Assembly: GCF_000820005.1 (NCBI RefSeq)
Contig: NZ_CDBL01000034.1
Span: 17,611 to 81,610 of the forward strand
Direction: 5' to 3'
Length of the DNA: 64,000 nt
Source: Aeromonas piscicola
GTDB lineage: Bacteria > Pseudomonadota > Gammaproteobacteria > Enterobacterales > Aeromonadaceae
Shown: piece after piece, positions 27,227 to 35,600 of the stretch
Layout of the letters: each line of letters starts with the position of its first letter
Numbering within the stretch: the stretch's first letter is position 1
The notes under the pieces: generated by a model
Told to the model about the DNA's origin: nothing
The model's input: the letters and a program-made list of their open reading frames with translations, nothing else
Databases searched by the model: none
Translations under genes and position numbers: made by a program

Positions 27227-28672
27227 TTACAGAATGGTGAACGGCATTATGATGTGGAACTTGACGTCATGCTCGGAGGCGAAGATGTTCGGGTATTCGG
27301 TCCAACCGCCGCCCTGGCTGATGTCGTTGTTGTAATCTGTGTAGTGCAGTTTGAACAGGGTGCCTTTCAGCTTGCCATCCTGCACCGTGTACATGACGTC
27401 GAAGTTGGCTGCCCATTCGGTATCTTCACCGTTGGTGGCCTTGGTACCGTCGCCTTTCTGGATATCCCAGCCGTAGGCGCCGGAGACACCGACGGACCAG
27501 CCCGGTGCACCCACCAGATCATCCAGGGAACGGGTCACGCCGAAGAACAGCGCTTTTTCGTTGTTCGCGTTCCAGTCGGAGCGGGAATCCCACCAGATTT
27601 CGTTCGCGCCCTGGGAGTTGCCGTAGCCACGGGTCAGACGGGGCAGATAGTTGCCTTCGTTACCCTCGGCCTTGGTCCACAGACCTTCCAGACGGAAACC
27701 GTACGGGCCTGTGCCCCAGGCGGCGGTCAGCGCTTGTTGCCATGCCATGCCGTCATAGGTCTCGATGTCGGCACCACCCTTCTGATAGGTGTCGGTTTCG
27801 GAACCGTAGAACTGATAGCTGGTGGAGAGGCCGTTCAGCACGTCGAATTTATGGGCCAGCTTGAAGTGGTAGCTGTCCATGTATTTTTCGGAGTTACCGT
27901 AGGAGCCGGTGATGGCGGTGCCATTTTCGAAGGTATAACGTGCGGCTACACCCTGGATGTAGTCGATGACGTTTTCATCGGCGAACGGATCCATCCATGC
28001 CTTGGCGCGGGAGAACTTCTGGGTCTCCTTGTACCAGGGGGACTTGTACTCGTCGGCGATGGCGTAGGTCAGGTAGAGACCGCCGAAGTTACCCTCGATC
28101 TGGCCACCACGGTAGGTACCCGGCTGATAGGACCAGTTCACACCGATCACGCCCGGTACGTAGAGCTGGGTCAGGCCGCCCTTGGCGGTGACGGCACCGT
28201 CCAGTGCTTTCAGTTTCAGCGAGGCGTTGGCCAGGCTGAAGCCACCTTCGGGGGAGCCATCCTTGTAGTTTTCGCCCCACTTGTTGCCGGCGAAGGAGAA
28301 TTCGTTCTCCTGGTTGACCGCATGGTTCTCGGTCACGGCCAGGTCATAGGCACCGAAGCCACCCACGTCGATACCGACGATGTCCCAGGCATAACCCGAG
28401 TTGAAGTTAAGGGAGGCCTGGGTAGTGGCGTGGCTCAGGTTGGACTGGTATTTGCCTTCTTTCTTGGCGGCAGTCGGGTCGCCATCGATACGCTGACGAT
28501 CACGCTGGAAGTAGAAGAGGCCACCGTTGAGTTTGCCTTCTTCATAGAATTTGCTGGCGGCGGCAGCATAGGCGGGACCTGCTTCGTCGGCAGCAAATGC
28601 CATACCGGGGGCGACCAAGGCGGCAACAACAGCTGCACTCAATGCGGCACGCTTGAAGATCACTTTTTCCAT
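27227..28672 (-). CDS. chiP: Chitoporin ChiP, OprD-family outer-membrane porin
   Basis: 481 residues with a signal peptide cleaved near residue 28 (GMAFA-ADEA). The body resembles E. coli ChiP/YbfM throughout: GGLFYFQRDR, YQSNLSHAT, EIWWDNRSD-like WWDSRSDWNANNEKALFFG, GTLFKLHYTDYNN and the terminal DVKFH-PFTIL strand. It should admit chitooligosaccharides for periplasmic cleavage. It stands alone with its own terminator and a long upstream region with operator-like repeats. Confidence 0.9.
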   Translation of the reverse strand: MEKVIFKRAALSAAVVAALVAPGMAFAADEAGPAYAAAASKFYEEGKLNGGLFYFQRDRQRIDGDPTAAKKEGKYQSNLSHATTQASLNFNSGYAWDIVGIDVGGFGAYDLAVTENHAVNQENEFSFAGNKWGENYKDGSPEGGFSLANASLKLKALDGAVTAKGGLTQLYVPGVIGVNWSYQPGTYRGGQIEGNFGGLYLTYAIADEYKSPWYKETQKFSRAKAWMDPFADENVIDYIQGVAARYTFENGTAITGSYGNSEKYMDSYHFKLAHKFDVLNGLSTSYQFYGSETDTYQKGGADIETYDGMAWQQALTAAWGTGPYGFRLEGLWTKAEGNEGNYLPRLTRGYGNSQGANEIWWDSRSDWNANNEKALFFGVTRSLDDLVGAPGWSVGVSGAYGWDIQKGDGTKATNGEDTEWAANFDVMYTVQDGKLKGTLFKLHYTDYNNDISQGGGWTEYPNIFASEHDVKFHIIMPFTIL

Positions 28673-29112
28673 TTTGTATTGCTCCTGATTTTATGGACTT
28701 AGCTTTTTGTCCGGCAGTCAGGCAAGGGCCCGCCGCTCGGTATTGGCATTGCAATCAAAACCCCGTAGGGCAAAAAATTCCTGGTAGTTCGTCTGCGGCC
28801 GCGATGTCTTGGCACATCTGCGGTGGGCAGTTCTGTTCATCACATCATTTTATTTTTTGTGTTCCGATTCTTGGCTATCGGACAATTCCAAGAGTACGTT
28901 CGCGGTGCGAAATATCAATGAAAAGTTCCCACCAAGTTTCAAAAATATGACCGAGTGCAAATAATCATGGATCTTGTTGTGGACACTCCCAGCCCGCTCA
29001 TATCGGCGCTGATAGCGTTTTCAGGTGAAATTGTTCAGCGACGCGGGCGGATCTCTCACAAGGGGCATAACTTTTTTCGTTAACCTGTATGCAACAGATA
29101 ATTTTGTGGCAC
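28673..29112. promoter_or_regulatory. Chitoporin upstream region, no gene
   Basis: About 440 bases with no supportable gene. Visible elements are TCCGAT-N8-ATCGGA (28863-28882), GATGT-N6-ACATC (28803-28818 area), a minus-strand -10-like TAAAAT just before 28850, and a CRP-like GGTGA-N6-TCAGC further upstream. The implied 5' leader of about 180 bases is long and could be a small-RNA target, as chiP is in enterics. Confidence 0.4.
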
Positions 29113-29141
29113 AAAAAAAGATATGCCCCCGCGTTGGGGGC
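29113..29141 (-). terminator. Terminator of the orphan MCP gene
   Basis: On the minus strand GCCCCC, a five-base loop and GGGGGC are followed within a few bases by seven T. It starts 39 bases after the receptor stop codon. Confidence 0.82.
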
Positions 29142-29179
29142 GGGGGCAGGGGACTCGGAAGGGAAACCGGACGGGAGAT

Positions 29180-31117
29180 TCAGGCCTGATGGCCGAGGAT
29201 GCGAGGGATCTGGCTGGCTTGATGATGGATGTGCTCCGACACCTGCACCGAGAGCCGGCTGCCCTGGCGGGCGTGCTGGCTGATGCGAGCGATGAGGTCG
29301 GCGAAGCTGGCCAGCTTGTGCTCCTGGCTCTTGGCGTTGTCCGCCCCTTGCAGGGCGATGACGGCTGTGCTGCGCGCCATCTCCCGTACCGCCTGGGTGG
29401 TCTGGCGCAACTGCTCCGCCTGCTGGCGCTGGGCGGCTGCTTCTGTGGTGATCCGCGCCAGCACAGTGCCGAGTTGATCGCCGGATTGGGTGAGTCGCAC
29501 CAGGATCTCGGTGATCTGGCCAAGGGATCGCTGGGTATCGGCGGAGAGGTGGCGCACCTCGTCGGCCACCACTGCAAACCCGCGCCCCTGTTCCCCCGCC
29601 CGTGCCGCCTCTATGGCCGCATTGAGCGCCAGCAGGTTGGTCTGCTGGGCGATGTGGCCTATCACGTCGACGATGGCGGTGACATCATCCACCGAGCGTT
29701 TGAGCTGTGTCAGGGCGCCACTGCTCTCGTCGATGGCAAGCCCGGTCTGGGCCGTGGCCTGCAACATGCCTCCCACCAACTGCTCGCTCTGGCTCATGGA
29801 GTGCTCGTTGTGCTGGGCGTGCTGTGCTATCTCGGCGGCCACCTGATGTACCTCGCCGGCCAGCTGGTTCAGCTCGTTCATCATCAGATCGCCCTCGTCC
29901 ACCGCCTGCTCGGTGGTGCGCGTACTGTGGTGGATCTCTTCGACCTGATTGACCATGCCCTGCAGGCTCAGTGAGACCGCCGACAGTTGCCCCTCCTTTT
30001 GCTGCTGCTCCTGTTGCAGGCGCATGATGAGGCGGTTGTAACTGGCCACTATGTCGCCGAGTTCGTTGCGCTCGCGCCCCTGGGGCAGGGTCTCGGCCTG
30101 ACCCGTCTCGTTGAGTTGCAGAAAAGCACCGCGCAGCCGCTGCAGCGGTTTGACCAGCCAGCGGCGCTGCACCAGGGCAAACAGCAGCGCGACCAGCACC
30201 AGACAGAGCGCCAGGCTGCCGAGGATGAGGGCCAGCTCCTGGTTGACCGCCTGCCGCCCGGCTGCAAGCTCGGCCCCCATCTGGTTGGTGGCCTGCAACA
30301 TCTGGCCGATGTCCTGCTGCACCGCGAGGCGGGCAGTCTGCTGCTGTTGCAGCGCCTTGCGGCTGTTCTCCAGCTCCTGCGGGTAGCGAGTGAGAAGGGA
30401 GAGCAGTTCGCTGCGCGGTTGATCGCCAAGCTCCTTGCGCTCTGGCTCCCCCAGAGTGAACTCGTCGGCAGGCGCCGCTGCAAACAGGCCGAGCAGCGGC
30501 AGTGCGGCCAGTTGCTGCGCCTGCTTTTGCAAGGCAGCCAGCTCGAACGTCAGTCCCTCCAGCAACTTGGGGCTGGCCTGCTCCATGTAGTTCTGGCGCA
30601 GGTGACTGAGCCCGGGCAGGGCCGCCAGTATGTCGGTGGCACCCTGGCGGTATCGATCCGCGCTGGCCGGATCTGCCCCCGTCGCCCCCTGCTGGCCATA
30701 ACGCAGCAGCGCCCTGGCCTGGGCGGTCAGCTCGTTTTCGGCGTTTTGCAGCAGCCACTGGCTGTTGCCGGAGAGCTTGCCCGCCGCCAGATAGTCGTTG
30801 TCGATGCGCGTTCCCATCTGCTCGAGCAGGGCGCGTAGCGGGGCTGTCAGCTGCTCGTCCTGCTGCGCCAGCTGGGTGAGTGCCTGCTTGCGCACCCCTT
30901 CGGCCTCAGTCAGGCGCAGGGGATCGCCGCTGGCGAGGTAGTCGCGCAAGGTGCCTTGCAGTGTGCCGGTCAGTCGTTGTTGCAGCCGTTCGTGTTGATG
31001 CTGGGCCTGTTCGGCCCGGTTCAGCTGCTGCCAGCCATGAAACAAGGCGCCGGCTTGCACGGCGGCGACCAGCAGCAGTACCAGGGAGGAGAGGGAGGCG
31101 TAATGGGCTATTTTCAC
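29180..31117 (-). CDS. Methyl-accepting chemotaxis protein with large periplasmic sensor
   Basis: 645 residues. An N-terminal membrane helix (about 8-26), a helical Gln/Ala-rich periplasmic domain of about 270 residues, a second membrane helix (about 298-318), HAMP (about 320-375) and a signalling domain with [20 protein letters not shown]. No CheR pentapeptide at the C-terminus. It is an orphan receptor; ligand unknown. Confidence 0.92.
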   Translation of the reverse strand: MKIAHYASLSSLVLLLVAAVQAGALFHGWQQLNRAEQAQHQHERLQQRLTGTLQGTLRDYLASGDPLRLTEAEGVRKQALTQLAQQDEQLTAPLRALLEQMGTRIDNDYLAAGKLSGNSQWLLQNAENELTAQARALLRYGQQGATGADPASADRYRQGATDILAALPGLSHLRQNYMEQASPKLLEGLTFELAALQKQAQQLAALPLLGLFAAAPADEFTLGEPERKELGDQPRSELLSLLTRYPQELENSRKALQQQQTARLAVQQDIGQMLQATNQMGAELAAGRQAVNQELALILGSLALCLVLVALLFALVQRRWLVKPLQRLRGAFLQLNETGQAETLPQGRERNELGDIVASYNRLIMRLQQEQQQKEGQLSAVSLSLQGMVNQVEEIHHSTRTTEQAVDEGDLMMNELNQLAGEVHQVAAEIAQHAQHNEHSMSQSEQLVGGMLQATAQTGLAIDESSGALTQLKRSVDDVTAIVDVIGHIAQQTNLLALNAAIEAARAGEQGRGFAVVADEVRHLSADTQRSLGQITEILVRLTQSGDQLGTVLARITTEAAAQRQQAEQLRQTTQAVREMARSTAVIALQGADNAKSQEHKLASFADLIARISQHARQGSRLSVQVSEHIHHQASQIPRILGHQA

Positions 31118-31212
31118 GTCAGGATTCCTGCTTGAGCCACGGGAATGGAAGTCGGCGTGAGCTTAAGCAGGAGAGATGGCGTTTTTATGACAGCCGCTGC
31201 ATGGCGGCGAGA

Positions 31213-32115
31213 TCATGGCAACGAAGGCGCGGCGGGCTCCTCCGGCTTGCGGGCGGCCGGCGACTTGCCCAGCATGCCGAGCAGGGCGCCCCCGATGATG
31301 AAGGCCCCGGCCAGCAGGTGACGGGGCGTCAGCTGTTCGCCATTGAGCAGCACCAGAGCCAAGGTACTCAGCAGCGGCGTCAGATAGGCCAGCGCCCCGA
31401 TGCGACGGGGATCTCCGTCTCGCAGCGCCAGATACCAGGTGACGAAGGCCGCCCCCATGGGCCCGAGCGCCAGCCCCAGGATCAGCCACCAGTCGCCGGC
31501 GGGGATCTGTTCGAGAGGCAGCGGCCCTTCCAGCCAGAGTGCCAGCAGCAGTGCCAGTAATCCGGCGGGTAGGCAGGCCGCTGCCGTCACCACAGCCGGG
31601 GCGGGGGGCAGCCGGCGGGAGAGCACCGAGTAGGCGCCCCAGATGATGGCGGCGCCGAGCGCCAGCAGGTAGCCGGGCAGATAGGCCTGCTGCAGCTGCA
31701 ACTCGCCGTTGACCATCACCAGCACGGAACCCGCCAGCCCGAGCGCGCCGGCCAGCAGGTGGCGGGCATGGAGCGGATGACCCGGCAGCAGCAGGGGGGT
31801 GAACAGTATGATGCACAGGGGCCAGAGGTAATTGATGAGGTTCGCTTCCAGCACGGGGGCGTGGCGAAAGCTCATGAACAGCAGCAGATGGTAGAACAGC
31901 AGCGCGGCCACCGTGACCAACCAGGTGATGGGGCGAGCCCGCCACCGGCGCCAGAACGGCAGGGCACCGGCGCCACAGAAGAAGAGCACCAATCCCACCA
32001 GCACCAGAGGCGACACGCTGGTGATCCGGGAGGTGAGCGCCGCCAGCGAGGCCCACAGCAGTATGGTCAGCAGTGCAAAACCGGTGGACCTGTCCCACCA
32101 GGAAGAAGCAGACAT
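31213..32115 (-). CDS. EamA/DMT-family exporter
   Basis: 300 residues with about ten membrane helices in two EamA repeats. Segments such as EANLINYLWPLCIILF and GAIIWGAYSVLSRRL resemble the YddG-type aromatic amino-acid exporters. Encoded 95 bases upstream-to-stop from the orphan MCP gene, same strand, without an obvious terminator between them. Substrate is a guess. Confidence 0.85.
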   Translation of the reverse strand: MSASSWWDRSTGFALLTILLWASLAALTSRITSVSPLVLVGLVLFFCGAGALPFWRRWRARPITWLVTVAALLFYHLLLFMSFRHAPVLEANLINYLWPLCIILFTPLLLPGHPLHARHLLAGALGLAGSVLVMVNGELQLQQAYLPGYLLALGAAIIWGAYSVLSRRLPPAPAVVTAAACLPAGLLALLLALWLEGPLPLEQIPAGDWWLILGLALGPMGAAFVTWYLALRDGDPRRIGALAYLTPLLSTLALVLLNGEQLTPRHLLAGAFIIGGALLGMLGKSPAARKPEEPAAPSLP

Positions 32116-32136
32116 CCAACACTCCTTTGCAAGATG

Positions 32137-32171
32137 AATAAAAAGAGGGCCAGTCTAGCAGACCGGCCCTC
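32137..32171 (-). terminator. Terminator after the 35-residue peptide gene
   Basis: On the minus strand GAGGGCC, an imperfect inner stem and GGCCCTC are followed by five T. It lies 12 bases after the small gene stop and before the exporter start, so it separates the two transcripts. Confidence 0.8.
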
Positions 32172-32182
32172 CCTTGCCTGAT

Positions 32183-32290
32183 CTAATGGCTGCCGAACTC
32201 GTCCTCATTCAGACTGGTATTGGCTTGCGCTGCTACGCCCCAAAGCAGTAGCAGGAGAAATAGGAATAGCCAATTACATTGGCTGAGCAT
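32183..32290 (-). CDS. Small membrane or secreted peptide, 35 residues
   Basis: Below the length usually called as a gene. It begins with ATG at 32290, has a hydrophobic run FLFLLLLLWGVAAQA (residues 9-23) ending in a possible signal-peptidase site (AQA-N), and a polar acidic tail NTSLNEDEFGSH. A GGATTCC stretch precedes the start and a good intrinsic terminator (32137-32171) follows the stop, which supports a dedicated transcript. It is either a single-helix membrane peptide or a tiny secreted peptide. Function unknown. Confidence 0.5.
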   Translation of the reverse strand: MLSQCNWLFLFLLLLLWGVAAQANTSLNEDEFGSH

Positions 32291-32357
32291 TAAAGGAATC
32301 CAACGAAAATTGGGCGCGTATTGTAAGTGCATTTAAAAGGCAGCAGCCAACATCAAT

Positions 32358-32568
32358 TTACTCAATATTGATCCGCGACATACAGACATACCGACGGGCT
32401 GGTGTGAGCCGGGGGTTCCCCAGGATTGCAACAGGTGATAAGGCCTTTGTGTCGCACTGCCCGACGAGGCGCTTGGCGTTCTCTTCGGACTGAGGCCAGT
32501 TCAAGGAGATGTGGATAATCCCGGTGCTTGTCAGCCCGACAGCATGAGTGTTCCGCCGACCTTGTTAA
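32358..32568 (-). pseudogene. Possible coding remnant at the island edge
   Basis: A minus-strand frame stays open for about 69 codons from a TAA near 32569 to the TAA at 32358-32360 with a protein-like translation (TGIIHISLNWPQSEENAKR, then SRINIE at the end), but it has no start codon. A neighbouring frame reads SINKVGGTLMLSG into a stop, as if a frame had been lost. I do not recognise the family. It marks the left edge of the island. Confidence 0.3.
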
Positions 32569-32615
32569 TACTCAAGTTCGCGCGATATGTGCAACATGAT
32601 GGCGCTGGGGCTACT

Positions 32616-32655
32616 TGTCAGATGGGAGAGTTGTAGACCACTCGCCCATCTGACA
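32616..32655. repeat. Long inverted repeat after the helicase fusion
   Basis: TGTCAGATGGG and CCCATCTGACA form a perfect 11-bp stem that extends by GAGT/ACTC after one mismatch, with an eight-base loop. It directly abuts the stop codon of the exonuclease-RecQ-UvrD gene (32657). There is no T run. It could be the transcript end or a leftover of the island boundary. Confidence 0.6.
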
Positions 32656-32656
32656 G

Positions 32657-35600
32657 TTATAACTCCAGCTCGATAATGGGCAGCTCCCAACGTTCACTTC
32701 GAACTTGCTCCTGATAGGCATCGTCTTCCTGTTCTTTGCTTCGTTCAATCATGGCGATGACGTTGGCGTGCCGGATAGTGGCAAACTGGTGCTGCCAGAT
32801 CTGATGAGCACTTTGGGAGAGGCGAGCAACGGGTGTTTGACCATGGAAAACATGAAGTTTCTGACGCTTGTCGATATCGATACGCACTGCGTCTCCGACG
32901 TGTAATTGCCGCAGGTTCTGGTGTATCGAGTGGTTTTCGTTACTACGTCCGGCATAACCGATATCCAGTTGACGCATACCCATGATGGCAAAACGGCGTT
33001 GCCTTACAGGGGCGGTGGCCTGGATCGACTCGTTGTAACAACGTTCGGCAATGAGAGGGAGGTGGGGATGCCGCTGGTCAGCGCGGGACATAACCACTAA
33101 CCGTTGGATTGCTCGGGTCATCGCAACATAGAAGAGGCGTCGCTCTTCCTCGATGTTGTTCGCAGTGCTTTCTGCGCAGCGTTGCCATCCGCCATCAAGG
33201 ATCAAAACATGGCGATACTCTTCCCCTTTAACGCCATGCACCGTGCTGAGAAGCACGCCCTTGCCAAAGCGGATCTGGCGACGCTGCTCGCTCAAGTATT
33301 CGTAAAGGAACTGCAGGAAATAGTGCGCTGACAGCGCTTGCTCTCCCTGACTCTCCTGCCATTGGGCAATCAGATCGTACAACAAGGCCTCCCAGCGGTT
33401 TGCCTGATCAAGGGGAGGGAGTGGGCCGGCCAGTTGTTGCGCTGTCAGGAGTGCGTGGCCTTGTTGATGTAACCAGTTCTGGTAACGCAAGATCTCGCGA
33501 CAGCGATGTATCGGGAAGCCATGCTCTCGATCCAGGGTAAATCTGCAGGGAATAGAAGCATCAGCGAGTGCTGAACGTACCCATGCCAGCTCTTCTTTAT
33601 CCAACCCATTGCGAGCCAGTACTGCGATAGACTCCAGCGGGCATGTCGGATCTTTTTCACGAATCAGTGTGATGTGTCTGACGATTTCAGCGGCCTGTTG
33701 GGCAGCGTCAGTACAGGATTGTACGATGACTTTGCCGCGTGAAGTCTCCAGCCCTTCCCAAGCGCCACCCGGTACCTCCATCTTGCGCCGTTCATCGATC
33801 ACAATGGGATGCGAACGCTTCATGCGATCCAGATTGTGTTCTATCAGCTGGTTAGCCGTTTCGATGATGTGGCTTGTTGAGCGGTAGTTCCAGGTCAGGT
33901 AGTGCGTCTGGGAGTTGTAATCTTGCTCGAAGCGACGGATAAAGCTGACGTTCGCTTCGCGGAAGGCGTAGATAGACTGGTCGTCATCACCCACCGCCAT
34001 CAGGTGCAGGCGCGCTTCTTCATCCTCTTCGCTTTTTCCAACCAGTGCGGCGATAAGTTGGTACTGCTGCTCGTCAATATCCTGATATTCGTCGACGAGC
34101 AGAAATTGCAGCCCTCCGAGCAGCTTTTCCCGCTGCTCTTCCAATTCGAGACCGAGCTGGCTCTGCTCTCCCCGGAGCAGCTTGATAGCGTCATCAATGA
34201 TGGTGGTAAAGTCGATATCGTCTGATGTCCGGTTTTGCACCGCATTGCCTGTCAGGCTCATTGCAAGACCGTGAAAGGTGAATACCGAAACCCGAGCTCC
34301 GTCACGCCCCAGCAGTTCGGTCAGGCGTCGGCGCAGGGACATCGCCGCATTATGGTTGTAACAAAGCAACATGATCTTGGATGGGGCGACTTGCTTGACC
34401 CGCATCAGGTAGGCGCAGCGGTGGATAATCACCTTGCTCTTGCCTGAACCCGGGCCTGCCAGTACCAGCAAGTTTTGCTCGGGTGGTGCCTGGACGATCT
34501 GCTCCTGTGCCCGGTTGTGAAGATCTTCGACGATGCGTTTCCAGGAGTGTTCGCTGGTCGCCAGCTCCAGGATCTTGTTGCGCCCTTTGAAGTAGTGACC
34601 GAGGAACTTGTCAGCTTCCATGGAGAAGTAGTCTGTCACCAGCTTTTTGGCTTGCTTGAAGTGTTCCAGACTGATGCGGGCGTATTCATTCATCACATGG
34701 ATCTGAATCACCTTCTGGCGATAGTGATGCTCAAGCGGCTGATAGTCTGCTTTGTTGTATTGCTGCTGCCGCTCCGCCGTCAGCGTGAGGGTCATGGCGC
34801 TTCGGAACACGGCGAGACCATTTTGCAGCACGATGGCGTGTTGCTCATGCAGGTAGAGCAGTGCCCGCTCGGCCCCTTTGAGCAGCCACTCCTGCTGGCT
34901 GCTTGCCTCCCGCTTGTTCATGAGCTGAGCCACATCCATGTCTTCTCGCAGGTATTTGACCAGTTGTTCCAGGGCAAACGACAGCATTACCTGGCGCTGG
35001 ACACTCTCTTCGCTGCTTGCCAACAGGGTGTAGAGAAAATCGAGGGTGGCACCTGTGACGCGATGGCGTTGATCAATCGTCTGCTCAATCTGGGACCAGG
35101 TACGGTTGAAGGTGAGTTGGTAGAGATCCCGAGAGAGATATTTGACATCAATGGAGCCTTTCTCGCCCCCCGAGCGACCATCCTGGGACCAGCTGGTCAG
35201 CAAATTGCGCAGCAAGCCAGGGTTACTCCGTTCATGCCCCAGATCTTTGATGGCCTGATTGACCAGTCGAATGTTAAAGATCAGACCTTGCCCTGTATCA
35301 GGTTCGGGTTCTTGTTCACGCAAGGTGTCCAGCATCGCCTTTTCAATACTGTGCACTTGCCCGCAGAGCACCCGGGCGTTGTCTCTTCCTTTGGGGCGAA
35401 GCCAGGTAGTCAGTAACATCCCCTGAGAGAGCAGACCTACATCCGCCATTTGGGTGAGTACCCGCATCACTTCGCTGGCCTGAACACCACTTCCTTGGTC
35501 CGCCATGTATTGGCCTGCCTCTTCGGCAATGGTATCGGCACTGAGACCATCATCATCGGCAGCACTCATCAGCGCCTGGATAACAGCTTGCCAGATGGCG

